This document shows, one piece after another, positions 8,203 through 17,372 of a stretch of 64,000 nt of DNA (the first letter of the stretch is position 1; each line of letters opens with the position of its first letter). The notes beneath the pieces are model-generated. The model ran no database searches, had not been told where the DNA came from, and saw nothing but the letters and a program-made list of their open reading frames with translations. Source of the stretch: Roseovarius carneus (lineage in GTDB: Bacteria > Pseudomonadota > Alphaproteobacteria > Rhodobacterales > Rhodobacteraceae); the NCBI RefSeq assembly GCF_020141465.1, contig NZ_JAHSPD010000001.1:1656374-1720373 (forward strand). The letters are read 5' to 3'. Both the position numbers and the translations under genes were made by a program.

Positions 8203-9603
8203 TCAGACCGAGGGATAACAGAAACTGTCTGTGGAACAGTCTCCCCCCTCAAGCCGGATCTGGTGCGCCCGCAGGCCGGGTGGGAAATCGACGTAGAAAT
8301 CCTCGGCGAGTGTCAGCCCGCCATTCTCGCCTACATGCGCCATCACCATTTGCCCACCTTCGTCATCGGGATAGAACTGATCGTCCCATGTGGAATAGAG
8401 CGAGTTCGTCCAATAGACCCGTTTGCCATCGCGACTGACCTCGACCATCTGGGGGCCATAGGCGAAGAGCTTGCCGTTGGGATGTGTGGCACCTTTGGCA
8501 ATGCCGCCTAGCTCGACCTTACCGGCCAGAACGGGGTTCATCGGATCGCTCACGTCATATTGGTGCATCTCGCCAAGGCCCCAGCACGCGACATAGAGGT
8601 ATTTGTCGTCAAGGCTGAGGTCGATATCGGTGACAAGCGGCGGCACGGCTCCGAACCCTTGTAGAAGTGGCGGCAGGTTTGCGGGGTCCTCGGGGCGCGG
8701 ATCGATGGTGATGACCTTCTTGGCCTGCCATGTGCCATTCTCATCGCGCCACCATGTGAAGATGGAGCCTTGGAGATTCGTGGTATCCACCACCACGCCG
8801 CAAAACCCGTAGGATTTCGTGGGGTCATGTGCGGGCCGGATTTCCAGAGCCATCTGGTGATTCTCGCCCAGATCAATTGTCTGGATATTCTTGCGCGCGC
8901 GCAGGTCCCAGAAATGGATCGAATGGCCGTATTTGTTGCTCAGCAAATCCTCGGCGACGACACCGTTCTCAAATTGTGGCGGCAGGCCCCATTCGGAACT
9001 GACCATGTAATCCTGCGGCAGGTTCCACCAGAAGTCATAGTGCTTGTCCTGCTTGCCGCGATCCATCTCGTAGCGGCCGATGATCTCGAATGTCTGGCAG
9101 TCCATGATGAAGATGCCGGGAGGGCCGTCAGTGCCGTCCTCGCCACCGCCGCCCAGCGTGGAAACATAGATCCCCTCGGGGCCACAATGGATGGTGTGTG
9201 GGCGTGAATAGCCCGTTTTTTCAAACAGCTCTTCAGGCTCAATCGTCTTGTGAATATGGGCTTTGAGCGGGTCTTTCACGTCGATGATATAGATGCGGCT
9301 CGACCGGATGCCCGGCACGATCAGATAGCGCCGCTCAAGGAAGGCATGGCCCGTGAGGGGCGACAGCGACGATGAACAAGCGTTCCAGCCGAAGTGGTGA
9401 AATTCGTCGCCCTTGTTGGGGACAATGACTTGATGAACCATCTGCCCATAGGTCTTTGAGCCGGGTTTGAGGTCGATCACGCCGATGCCGTCTGACTGGC
9501 TGCCATCCGGGCTGAGCATCACTGTGAAGGCGTAATTCTCGACGGGGGCCTGCATCGCAAGTTTGGGCGAGGCGTGGAATGTGGGGTCCGGTCTGAGGTT
9601 CAT
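8203..9603 (-). CDS. mtoX: Selenium-binding-protein family / methanethiol oxidase
   Basis: At 466 residues this matches the SBP56 family, whose bacterial members include copper-dependent methanethiol oxidase, which converts methanethiol to formaldehyde, hydrogen sulfide and hydrogen peroxide. Family motifs are numerous: EFHHFGWNACSS near residue 67, RPHTIHCGPEGIYVS near 135, DFWWNLPQDYMVSSEWG near 191, YGHSIHFWDL near 228, and the C-terminal HQIRLEGGDCSTDSFCYPS. The conserved His residues in these motifs are the expected metal ligands. There is no signal peptide in the chosen start, unlike some periplasmic MtoX proteins. Methanethiol oxidation would fit a marine DMSP-degrading lifestyle. Confidence 0.85.
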   Translation of the reverse strand: MNLRPDPTFHASPKLAMQAPVENYAFTVMLSPDGSQSDGIGVIDLKPGSKTYGQMVHQVIVPNKGDEFHHFGWNACSSSLSPLTGHAFLERRYLIVPGIRSSRIYIIDVKDPLKAHIHKTIEPEELFEKTGYSRPHTIHCGPEGIYVSTLGGGGEDGTDGPPGIFIMDCQTFEIIGRYEMDRGKQDKHYDFWWNLPQDYMVSSEWGLPPQFENGVVAEDLLSNKYGHSIHFWDLRARKNIQTIDLGENHQMALEIRPAHDPTKSYGFCGVVVDTTNLQGSIFTWWRDENGTWQAKKVITIDPRPEDPANLPPLLQGFGAVPPLVTDIDLSLDDKYLYVACWGLGEMHQYDVSDPMNPVLAGKVELGGIAKGATHPNGKLFAYGPQMVEVSRDGKRVYWTNSLYSTWDDQFYPDDEGGQMVMAHVGENGGLTLAEDFYVDFPPGLRAHQIRLEGGDCSTDSFCYPSV

Positions 9604-9825
9604 ATGAGGTCTCCCTGAAGCGTTGGAACCGCTTTTGTACGGTGGCGTATGGTTGGCCTCTGACGGGCCTTTTGGAGCGGTCGTGGCGTGGGTGTGCCAA
9701 GGCCGTTCTGGGGTCGAGCGTAGCAGAAAGCCACCAACCGCGATACGGCCCCGTGCCAGTAGGTGATTTTGGGGGTCTTGATGGGTCTTGCTGCGCGGCC
9801 TGCTTATGGGGCCCCAGACACTCGC
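9604..9825. promoter_or_regulatory. Upstream region of the mtoX operon
   Basis: About 220 bases between mtoX and the symporter remnant contain no credible reading frame. The mtoX promoter should lie here; GGGAGACC just before the ATG is the ribosome binding site. I see no clear operator. Confidence 0.35.
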
Positions 9826-10260
9826 TTACTTTGCGTATTTCCTGATCTCACCTGTCGCCAGACGGGCGGAGTAGGACGCCAGTTCTGTACGCACCAGCTT
9901 CATCAGGAAATAGAGGCGGAAGATGTTGACCACGGCCATCGCAAAGATCGCGGCATCCGAGAAGTCGATCACTGGCCCAAGGCTTGCCGCCGCACCGATC
10001 ATGATGAAGACGCAGAAGATCACCTTGAAGGTCAGCTCTGAGGTTTTTCCCTCGCCGAAGATATAGGCCTAGCTTTTCAAGCGATAATAGGACCAGGCGA
10101 TCATCGTGGAGAAAGCAAAGAGCACGACTGTAACCGCCAGCACATATGGGAACCAGCTGATTGAGGCCCCGAACGCAGCCGATGTGAGGGCTACGCCGCT
10201 TGTGTCGCCGACCGTGGCGATGGCGGTCTGAAGGATTTGGGAGGCGGGTCCGCCTACACG
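9826..10260 (-). pseudogene. Remnant of alanine/glycine:sodium symporter (AGCS) C terminus
   Basis: Reading the minus strand from about 10260 gives recognisable AGCS C-terminal sequence: [45 protein letters not shown], then an in-frame TAG at about 10069-10071, then AYIFGEGKTSELTFKV, and a tail ending IRKYAK at a natural stop at 9826. In family members the stop position is Trp, so TGG has become TAG. All upstream domains, roughly the first 350 residues of a protein of about 500, are absent. It is therefore doubly broken, by 5' deletion and by nonsense mutation. No start or ribosome binding site remains. Confidence 0.8.
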
Positions 10261-10398
10261 GGTTATTAATCTCGTTCAGCCTAGATGGCCCATACGCCGT
10301 TTGACTGAAAGTGAGAGCCTTATGCCATATGCATGGCGGATCCTTGTTTCTGGGCCAAACGCTTGGCCTGCGCGCAATAGCCATGCACGGGCAGGCGC

Positions 10399-12123
10399 GT
10401 GACAGAGCGTTCTGGCATAAGCGAATTGCGCGCGGCCCGGCGCGCCTCGCGCAGCTATTATTGGTTTGTGGGCCTCTTTAGTGTGTTCGTGAACCTTCTG
10501 ATGCTCACGGGTCCGCTCTACATGCTCCAAGTCTATGACCGTGTGCTTGGCTCGCGCTCGGTTGAGACGTTGGTGGCGCTTACCGGGCTTGTGGCGTTTC
10601 TATATGGGATGATGGGTCTTTTGGATTTTGCCCGTTGGCGCGTGATGGGACGTGCCGGCGCGCGGTTTCAGACGCTATTGGACCGGCGGGTGTTCGACGC
10701 CACTCTCCGAGAGGCGGCAAGACATCCCACCGAGATAGCAGCGACCGACCTCAATGATTTGGAGGCGATCAGGCGGCTTATGACCTCTCCGGTGCTGACA
10801 GCCGGGTTCGACATCCCTTTCACGCCCATTTTTATCGCCGGGATCTGGATTTTCCATCCGTGGCTTGGGACGCTGGCCCTCATGGGGGCGGCAATTCTGA
10901 TTCTGATGGCGGTCTTGAATCAAGTCATCACGCGCGGCGTCAATACTGAGGCGGGGATGGCATCCCATCAGGCTGAAATCATGGCAACTCAATACCGTTC
11001 CGAGGCCGAAACGATCGAGGCATTGGGTATGCGCGGCGCGGCCTTCGCTGCGTGGCAAACCGCGCGGGGCACCTCGCTGGACCGGCAAGTGTCTGCGGCG
11101 GATATGGCCGGCTCGTTCAGTGTCACAACGCGGGTTTTTCGGTTGTTTCTACAGTCCGCCATGCTGGGCCTCGGGGCCTATCTGGTGATCCTCGGGCATC
11201 TCACAGCGGGCGCTATGATCGCGAGCACCATCCTTCTGGGGCGGGCGCTCGCGCCAATTGAGATGGTGTTGAGCCAATGGCCACTTGCGCAGCGCGCGGG
11301 GCAGGGGTGGCGCGCGCTTGGCGGTATGCTGGCGCGGGTGCCACCCGAAAAGACGTTGACCAAATTGCCAAGGCCAGAGGCGAAACTGGTCGTGGAGCAC
11401 CTGAGCGTCTGCCTGCCGGACGAAAGGATGCCCTCGCTCAAATCCGTGAGCTTTGCGGTGGAGCCGGGGCAGGCGCTCGGTGTGATCGGTGTGACGGGTG
11501 CCGGTAAATCAACGTTGGCGCGCGCGATTACCGGGTTGTGCAGTCCGATGTCAGGCACAGTGCGGCTGGGTGGGGCTACGCTTGATCAATACGGTGCGGC
11601 CACGCGCGGGCAGCACGTTGGTTATCTTCCTCAGCGGGTTCAGCTTTTTGACGGGACGGTTGCCCAGAATATTGCCCGCATGGCCGCCGTACCAGAGGAT
11701 GCCAAAGTGGTGGACGCGGCGCGCAAAGCGGACGTTCATGAGATGATCCTCGGCCTGCCCGATGGCTATAACACGCGCGTCTCGGCGGTGGGCGCGCGCC
11801 TTTCGGGGGGGCAGATACAGCGCATCGGGCTTGCCCGCGCGATGTATGGCGCGCCTGTGCTTTTGGTGCTGGATGAACCGAACTCAAACCTCGACAATGA
11901 GGGCAGTGAGGCCGTAAACTCTGCGATCAAGGCGTTTAAGGGCGCAGGTGGCGCTGCGCTGATTATTGCCCATCGTCCCGCCGCGCTGAGGGAATGCGAT
12001 CTTCTCCTGATGCTTGAGGACGGCGCAGTCCGCGCCTTCGGCCCGCGCGACGCGGTGATGCGTGACGTGGTCAGGAACAGCGCTCAGATTGCAGCAGTCA
12101 AACCTCGCGCGGGGGCAGCATGA
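10399..12123 (+). CDS. Type I secretion ABC transporter (PrtD-like permease/ATPase)
   Basis: The 574-residue protein has an N-terminal six-helix exporter domain (residues 20-310) and a C-terminal ATPase. Walker A is GVTGAGKST near residue 360-368, the signature is LSGGQIQRIGLARA near 466, and Walker B is VLLVLDEP near 487. There is no N-terminal C39 peptidase-like domain, matching the PrtD/AprD class that exports proteases and RTX-type proteins. A GTG codon is the apparent start. The stop overlaps the next gene by four bases (ATGA), so translation is coupled with the HlyD partner. No substrate gene or outer-membrane TolC is encoded nearby. Confidence 0.93.
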   Translation: MTERSGISELRAARRASRSYYWFVGLFSVFVNLLMLTGPLYMLQVYDRVLGSRSVETLVALTGLVAFLYGMMGLLDFARWRVMGRAGARFQTLLDRRVFDATLREAARHPTEIAATDLNDLEAIRRLMTSPVLTAGFDIPFTPIFIAGIWIFHPWLGTLALMGAAILILMAVLNQVITRGVNTEAGMASHQAEIMATQYRSEAETIEALGMRGAAFAAWQTARGTSLDRQVSAADMAGSFSVTTRVFRLFLQSAMLGLGAYLVILGHLTAGAMIASTILLGRALAPIEMVLSQWPLAQRAGQGWRALGGMLARVPPEKTLTKLPRPEAKLVVEHLSVCLPDERMPSLKSVSFAVEPGQALGVIGVTGAGKSTLARAITGLCSPMSGTVRLGGATLDQYGAATRGQHVGYLPQRVQLFDGTVAQNIARMAAVPEDAKVVDAARKADVHEMILGLPDGYNTRVSAVGARLSGGQIQRIGLARAMYGAPVLLVLDEPNSNLDNEGSEAVNSAIKAFKGAGGAALIIAHRPAALRECDLLLMLEDGAVRAFGPRDAVMRDVVRNSAQIAAVKPRAGAA

Positions 12124-13421
12124 GGGACGCTGCGAGATGGTCGGCGGCAAAGCCAATCCTTGTCGGGATAGCGAGCCTTGCGGCGCTTTTATTTGGTTTT
12201 GGGGCGTGGGCCACCTTGTCGAGCATCTCCGGCGCGGTTATCGCCAGCGGCCGCATCGAGGTGGATCAGAACCGGCAGATCGTGCAGCACCCGGATGGAG
12301 GTGTTGTGGCTGAAATCCTCGTGGAGGAGGGCGATACGGTGAGGGCCGGCGATGTACTGCTGCGGCTCGATATCATGCAGTTGGCCTCGCGTCTCACGAT
12401 TGTCGAGAGCCAGCTTTTTGAGCTGATGGCCCGCCGCGCCCGCCTTGAGGCAGAGCGCGACGCCAGGGCTCTCCCGATCTTTGATCCGCTCCTGTCCGAA
12501 GTCGCTGCGCGGGATATGCATGTCAGAGACTTAATGGATGGCCAGATCCGCCTTCTGGCCGCCCGCGCCGAGACGATGGCGAACAGGGTGGCGCAGCTCG
12601 ACAAACGCCGCGACCAGATGCGCGATCAAATCGCAGGGGTGCAGGCCCAGCAACGCGCGCTGATTGAGCAGATCACGTTGATTGAGCGTGAGTTGGCCGA
12701 TCAGGAGCGGCTTCTGGAGATGGGCCTCGCCCAAGCCGCGCGTAGCCTCGCGCTGCGGCGTGAGCGCGCCCGCCTGAATGGCATTTTGGGCGATCTCAGC
12801 GCGCAAAAGGCCCAAGCCGAAGGGCGTCTCACCGAGATTGATATCGAACAGGGGCAAATTGTCTCCGCCCGTCGCGAAGAAGCGATCACGACCTTGCGCG
12901 ACCTGCAATTCCGCGAGCTTGAGCTGCGCGAGCGTCGCCTCGCCCTGACCGAGCAGCTTAGCCGCCTCAACATTCGCGCCCCTGTCTCCGGCGTGATCTA
13001 CGGCCTCACGGTTTTTGCGCCGCAATCTGTGTTGCGCCCTGCCGATCCGGTGCTCTACATCGTGCCGCAGGATCGGCCCTTGATTATCAACGCAAAGGTT
13101 GATCCGATCCACATCGACGCAATCTTTGTGGGTCAGGATGTGACCTTGCGGCTCGCAGGGCTGGATCAGCGATCCACACCCGAATTGACCGGGCAAGTGG
13201 TGCATATCTCGGCAGATGCGTTTGACGATGAGCGCCGCGCGATCACCTATTATCGCGCCAAGATTTCTCTGAGCGAGGCGCAACGCGCGCGGCTGCCAAA
13301 GAGCACCACTCTTATCCCCGGCATGCCGGTTGACGCGTTTATGCGCACGGAGGATCGCACACCGATCTCTTATCTGATACAGCCGCTCAGCAACTATTTC
13401 GTGCGCGCCTTTCGCGAGTAG
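12120..13421 (+). CDS. HlyD-family type I secretion adaptor (PrtE-like)
   Basis: This 433-residue membrane-fusion protein links the inner-membrane ABC exporter to the outer-membrane channel. One transmembrane helix lies at about residues 12-34. The first half-lipoyl segment follows (QIVQHPDGGVVAEILVEEGDTVRAGDVLLRLD). Long coiled coils rich in Arg, Glu and Leu occupy about 90-285. The second lipoyl half (LNIRAPVSGVIYGLTVFAP) and a beta-barrel domain complete the protein. The ATG overlaps the TGA of the ABC gene. Architecture and length are normal for the family. Confidence 0.93.
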   Translation: MRDAARWSAAKPILVGIASLAALLFGFGAWATLSSISGAVIASGRIEVDQNRQIVQHPDGGVVAEILVEEGDTVRAGDVLLRLDIMQLASRLTIVESQLFELMARRARLEAERDARALPIFDPLLSEVAARDMHVRDLMDGQIRLLAARAETMANRVAQLDKRRDQMRDQIAGVQAQQRALIEQITLIERELADQERLLEMGLAQAARSLALRRERARLNGILGDLSAQKAQAEGRLTEIDIEQGQIVSARREEAITTLRDLQFRELELRERRLALTEQLSRLNIRAPVSGVIYGLTVFAPQSVLRPADPVLYIVPQDRPLIINAKVDPIHIDAIFVGQDVTLRLAGLDQRSTPELTGQVVHISADAFDDERRAITYYRAKISLSEAQRARLPKSTTLIPGMPVDAFMRTEDRTPISYLIQPLSNYFVRAFRE

Positions 13422-13468
13422 CGCGGGCAAAGCCCGAGCGCGGAGCGGCGGCACACAAGGAGGGCGTG

Positions 13469-14503
13469 ATGCCTCATTCAAAGCCTTTCGAGATCAGCGG
13501 CACAAGTGTCGCACCCGGCACCCGCCGGACGGTGGATATCCCCGTCAGCACCTTGTCTGATCACACCCCTGTCAACCTCTCGGTGCATGTGATCCATGGC
13601 CGTAAGCCCGGCCCGGTGATGTTCGTCTCCGCGGCTATTCACGGTGATGAGGTGATCGGGGCCGAGATCGTTCGCCGCCTGTTGCGCGCGGCCCCGCTGA
13701 AATCCATGGCTGGCACCCTTATGACGGTGCCAATCGTGAACACTTACGGCTTTCTGAACAATTCGAGGTATCTGCCTGACAGGCGGGATCTGAACCGCTG
13801 TTTCCCCGGCGGGTCGGGCGGATCCATGGCGGCGCGGCTTGCGGATATCTTCATGCGTGAGGTGGTGATGCGCGCTGATATCGGCATTGATCTGCACTCT
13901 GCCGCGATCCACCGCACCAACCTGCCGCAGTTGCGGTTGACCCCTGGAAACCCCCGGCTCGAAGCCTTGGCTCGCGCTTTTGCAGCGCCTGTGATGCTGA
14001 ACTCCAAACTGCGCGAGGGGTCGCTGCGCATGGCGGCCGAGGCCTGCGGTGTCGATGTGTTGCTTTACGAGGCTGGCGAGGGGCTGCGCTTTGACGAGTT
14101 GGCGGCGCGGGCGGGTGTCTCGGGCATCCTGCGCGTCATGCGACACCTGGAGATGGTGCCGCAAAAGGGCGTGCCACGCGCGCGGGCGCCAAGCGTGATG
14201 TGTGCGCGCTCTGAGTGGTGCCGCGCGCCCGTGGCGGGCCTTTTTCGCGGGTACTTGCCGACCGGGGCTGCGGTGGAGGAGGGGACGGTGCTTGGCGCCA
14301 TATCGGACCCGTTTGGCGAGACGGAAGTGGAGATCGCGAGCGACATCGCAGGGATCATCATCGGACGCAGCAACATGCCTGGCGTCTATGAGGGCGATGC
14401 GCTTTTTCATATCGCCGAGACCCTGCGTGGGGAGGCGGCGGCGGATGGCGTGACGGCGCATCTCGACGCCGCCCCGCTTTATGATGAGGATGAAATTATC
14501 TGA
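13469..14503 (+). CDS. Succinylglutamate desuccinylase/aspartoacylase family protein
   Basis: This is a zinc carboxypeptidase-like (M14 fold) protein of 344 residues. The first zinc motif HGDEVIGAE is at about 58-66, the second zinc His is in DLHSAA near 149, and an active-site Glu is in YEAGEG near 201. The C-terminal third (residues 250-335) resembles a beta-barrel or biotinyl-like domain, as in larger AstE/AspA relatives. The ATG at 13469 follows AAGGAGG with good spacing; an adjacent GTG at 13466 is also possible. It lies 47 bases after the HlyD gene, so it may share its transcript, but a functional link is not evident. The amide substrate is unknown. Confidence 0.88.
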   Translation: MPHSKPFEISGTSVAPGTRRTVDIPVSTLSDHTPVNLSVHVIHGRKPGPVMFVSAAIHGDEVIGAEIVRRLLRAAPLKSMAGTLMTVPIVNTYGFLNNSRYLPDRRDLNRCFPGGSGGSMAARLADIFMREVVMRADIGIDLHSAAIHRTNLPQLRLTPGNPRLEALARAFAAPVMLNSKLREGSLRMAAEACGVDVLLYEAGEGLRFDELAARAGVSGILRVMRHLEMVPQKGVPRARAPSVMCARSEWCRAPVAGLFRGYLPTGAAVEEGTVLGAISDPFGETEVEIASDIAGIIIGRSNMPGVYEGDALFHIAETLRGEAAADGVTAHLDAAPLYDEDEII

Positions 14504-14510
14504 GCTGGTC

Positions 14511-15176
14511 TCAGGTCACCTTGTTGCGGTTTTGTGGGAGAATGAAAATCGATACGGAGATGAGTGCGAAGATCAGCTCATAGACCTCCCATTTCCGGCT
14601 GACATCAATCACCGCGATGATCAGGCTTGCCACGAGGGCCACCGCTGCATGGCGCAACCATGGCACCGGCACGGCAAAGCGGTTGGCCAATGCCGCCACC
14701 CCGTCCCAGCGCCGAAACGCCCAAGGCAACGCCACCAGATAGAGCAGTATGCACAGCGTCAGGATTGGGCCAAAGAGGGTCTTGGCCAGGTGGAAATCCC
14801 CCACCACAAGATTGTGAAAATTTGTCTCAAGCTGCTTGTTGTTTTCCTGAAAGAACTCGCCGGATTCCCAGCCGAAAATCCGCTGACCCCAGCTGATTTC
14901 TTCGCCTGCCGCCAAGAAGAACATCAGCGCATAGATCGTCGTCAGCACCATCGCCCCGTGCCGTCCCTTGCCGCCGAGCGAGCGGGAATGGAGCATCAGA
15001 ACAATGCTGGAGATCAACAAGAAGAGTGCTGTGCCATATTCGACCGCATTATCCTCCGCCGCCCAGACCAGCGTAAAATAGTCTGGGTCCCACAGGTAGA
15101 TTGCGACGGAGGCCGCCAGAACGGCAATAATTGTGGCCATCAGCGCGGCGTTGACGTAGTGAAGTGTGCTCATCAT
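14511..15176 (-). CDS. Conserved polytopic membrane protein
   Basis: The protein is 221 residues with about six predicted membrane helices. It carries the motif FLAAGEEISWGQRIFGWESG near residue 88-107, with acidic and aromatic residues at a membrane boundary, followed by FFQENNKQLETNFHNL. I recall the GEEISWGQR motif in uncharacterised membrane proteins but no function. It converges on the aspartoacylase-like gene with only seven bases between their stops. Two adjacent ATG codons are possible starts. Confidence 0.75.
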   Translation of the reverse strand: MMSTLHYVNAALMATIIAVLAASVAIYLWDPDYFTLVWAAEDNAVEYGTALFLLISSIVLMLHSRSLGGKGRHGAMVLTTIYALMFFLAAGEEISWGQRIFGWESGEFFQENNKQLETNFHNLVVGDFHLAKTLFGPILTLCILLYLVALPWAFRRWDGVAALANRFAVPVPWLRHAAVALVASLIIAVIDVSRKWEVYELIFALISVSIFILPQNRNKVT

Positions 15177-15282
15177 GCTCTCTCAAGGCTATTTTCTGAG
15201 GTGAGATAACGCCGCATGCCCTGCGCTACAAGGTCAAAGCCGCGCACAGGCCCTGCGTGGGCGGCGGGAACCAGCGCACATG

Positions 15283-15312
15283 AAAAACCCCCGAGGACGG
15301 GCCACGGGGGTT
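15283..15312 (-). terminator. Rho-independent terminator of rpsU
   Basis: AACCCCCG at 15286-15293 pairs with CGGGGGTT at 15305-15312. On the minus strand the stem is followed by five T residues, 38 bases after the rpsU stop. Confidence 0.88.
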
Positions 15313-15349
15313 ATCAATCGTCTGCGTGTCGGTTTCAGCTACCGGGTGC

Positions 15350-15556
15350 TTATACCATCCCTTCGCGCTGAGCTTTTTTCCGCGCCAGTTTCCGGGCCCG
15401 GCGAATCGCTTCAGCTTTCTCGCGCGCTTTTTTCTCTGACGGTTTCTCGAAATGTTGCTTGAGCTTCATTTCCCGAAAAACGCCTTCGCGCTGCAGCTTT
15501 TTCTTCAGAGCGCGGAGCGCCTGATCGACATTGTTGTCGCGAACACTAACCTGCAT
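15350..15556 (-). CDS. rpsU: 30S ribosomal protein S21
   Basis: This 68-residue highly basic protein opens with [20 protein letters not shown], typical of alphaproteobacterial S21. It continues with [17 protein letters not shown] and a long basic helix. It joins the small ribosomal subunit and aids mRNA engagement. It is monocistronic, with its own terminator, and divergent from coq9. GGAAGGTGGTG upstream is the ribosome binding region. Confidence 0.98.
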   Translation of the reverse strand: MQVSVRDNNVDQALRALKKKLQREGVFREMKLKQHFEKPSEKKAREKAEAIRRARKLARKKAQREGMV

Positions 15557-15664
15557 GTGGTGTCACCACCTTCCTAGTCTAGAGTTGCATGAATTGCAGG
15601 AAGCTGGCGTATAGCAAAGGCCCGGTGTTTTGTCTAGGGTGCCCGAAAGCGATAGGAGGCCAAT

Positions 15665-16354
15665 ATGAGCGATAGCGAAATCAAGGCAAAGTTGCTGGAT
15701 GCAGCAACAATGCATGTCCCGTTTGACGGCTGGTCCGAGGGGGCGTTTCAAGCCTCTGCGCGCGACGCGGGCATTGATATCGCCGTGGCGCGGGCCGTGT
15801 GTCCGCGCGGCGCGGTGGATCTGGCGCTGGCGTTTCACGCGGCGGGCGATGCGGCGATGCTAGAGCGTCTTGCTGCCACCGATCTCAGCGACATGCGGTT
15901 TCGCGACCGGGTCGCCGCCGCTGTACGCTTCCGGCTTGAGGCCGCTCAGGACAAGGAGATGGTCCGCCGGGGCACGGCACTTTTCGCGCTACCCCATCAC
16001 AGCGCGGATGGCGCGCGCGCGATCTGGCAGACCTGCGATCATATCTGGACCGCCTTGGGCGACACGTCGGAGGATGTGAACTGGTACACCAAGCGCGCGA
16101 TGCTTTCGGCGGTTTATGGCTCTACCGTACTCTATTGGTTGGGCGATCAAAGCATGGATGACGAGGCCACATGGGCCTTTTTGGACCGTCGGATCGACAA
16201 TGTAATGCAGATCGAGACGGTGAAGGCCAAGGCGCGTGAGAGCAAAATCCTCGGGCCTTTGATAAACGGCCCGCTTGGCCAGATGATGAGCCATATCCGT
16301 GCGCCCAAAGGGGCTGCCACCGATCTGCCAGGCCGCTGGTCCGGGCAGTCCTGA
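15665..16354 (+). CDS. coq9: COQ9-family ubiquinone biosynthesis protein
   Basis: This 229-residue protein matches the COQ9 lipid-binding fold, related to TetR. Recognisable features are the N-terminal helix region with PFDGWSEGAFQASARDAGID, and the central DWNWYTKRA-like motif (here EDVNWYTKRAMLSAVYGSTVLYWLGD near residues 138-160). The tail carries ATWAFLDRRIDNVMQIE. In mitochondria COQ9 presents quinone intermediates to COQ7; alphaproteobacterial homologues are thought to act likewise. TTAGGAGGCC-type spacing (ATAGGAGGCCAAT) precedes the ATG. It is followed by a quinone oxidoreductase gene in the same direction. Confidence 0.9.
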   Translation: MSDSEIKAKLLDAATMHVPFDGWSEGAFQASARDAGIDIAVARAVCPRGAVDLALAFHAAGDAAMLERLAATDLSDMRFRDRVAAAVRFRLEAAQDKEMVRRGTALFALPHHSADGARAIWQTCDHIWTALGDTSEDVNWYTKRAMLSAVYGSTVLYWLGDQSMDDEATWAFLDRRIDNVMQIETVKAKARESKILGPLINGPLGQMMSHIRAPKGAATDLPGRWSGQS

Positions 16355-16384
16355 TCCCCACGCCCTGAATATTTGGAGACCGCC

Positions 16385-17368
16385 ATGAGCGAGATGATGA
16401 AAGCTGTTGAGATCACAGCCCCCGGTGGGCCGGACGTGCTCAAGGTCACAAGCCGCCCGCGGCCCGCGCCGCGCCATGGCGAAGTGGTGATCAAAGTGGC
16501 CTTCGCGGGGGTAAACCGCCCTGATGCGTTGCAGCGTGCGGGGCTTTATGCACCGCCCAAAGGTGCCAGCGACCTGCCGGGGCTTGAGGCCTCGGGCGAG
16601 ATTGTCGCGGTTGGCGAGAGGTCCGAGGGCTGGGCGTTGGGTGACAAGGTCTGTGCGCTTTTGCCCGGTGGGGGATATGCCGAATATGTGGCCACACCGG
16701 CGGCCCATTGCCTGCCCGTGCCCGAGGGCATGGGGCTGCGTGAGGCGGCGTGCCTGCCCGAGACGTTCTACACCGTCTGGTCCAACGTGTTTCAACGCGG
16801 CGCGCTGAAGGCGGGCGAGCGGTTCTTGGTGCATGGCGGCTCCTCGGGGATCGGGACCACGGCGATCCAACTTGCTTCGACACTGGGCGCGCGGGTGTTC
16901 ACGACCGCTGGGTCGGATGCCAAATGCGCCGTGTGCCGCGATCTGGGAGCGGAAGTGGCAATCAATTATCGCGATGCTGATTTTGTCGAGGTGATGAAGG
17001 GGGAGGGGGGCGCTGACCTGATCCTTGATATGGTGGGTGGTGAGTATCTGCCGCGCAACGTCAAGGCCTTGGCCGACGATGGGCGGCTTGTGCAGATCGC
17101 GTTCCTTCAGGGGCCGAAAGTGGAGCTGAACTTTGCACCTTTGATGATGCGCCGTCTCACGATCACCGGAAGCACCCTGCGCCCGCAGAGCGATCTGGCC
17201 AAGGCGCGGATTGCGCAAGCCCTGCGCGCGGAGGTCTGGCCGCTGCTTGATGCGGGCCGGGTCGCGCCGGTGATGGACAGCACCTATCCTCTGGCCGAGG
17301 CGGCGGCGGCCCACGCACATATGGAAAGCTCGACCCATATCGGCAAGATCGTTCTTGAAGTCGGCTGA
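16385..17368 (+). CDS. Zinc-less quinone oxidoreductase (NADPH:quinone reductase family)
   Basis: The 327-residue protein belongs to the medium-chain dehydrogenase/reductase superfamily in its quinone oxidoreductase (PIG3-like) branch. The N-terminal GroES-like domain includes VAFAGVNRPDALQRAGLY. The NADP-binding region includes VHGGSSGIGTTAIQLA near residue 151, a form of the AXXGXXG motif, and AGSDAKCA at the following strand. Structural zinc Cys residues are absent, as expected for this branch. GGAG before the ATG at 16385 sets the start. Proximity to coq9 hints at quinone metabolism, but this is not proof. Confidence 0.9.
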   Translation: MSEMMKAVEITAPGGPDVLKVTSRPRPAPRHGEVVIKVAFAGVNRPDALQRAGLYAPPKGASDLPGLEASGEIVAVGERSEGWALGDKVCALLPGGGYAEYVATPAAHCLPVPEGMGLREAACLPETFYTVWSNVFQRGALKAGERFLVHGGSSGIGTTAIQLASTLGARVFTTAGSDAKCAVCRDLGAEVAINYRDADFVEVMKGEGGADLILDMVGGEYLPRNVKALADDGRLVQIAFLQGPKVELNFAPLMMRRLTITGSTLRPQSDLAKARIAQALRAEVWPLLDAGRVAPVMDSTYPLAEAAAAHAHMESSTHIGKIVLEVG

Positions 17369-17372
17369 GGGT

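Noticed and set aside
12531..14461. Two long minus-strand frames opposite the HlyD and aspartoacylase-like genes
   Set aside because: Both are shadows of genes with clear family motifs, and lack ribosome binding sites.
15989..17338. 449-codon minus-strand frame
   Set aside because: It is antisense to coq9 and the quinone oxidoreductase; its His/Arg/Gly-rich composition is typical of GC-rich shadow frames.
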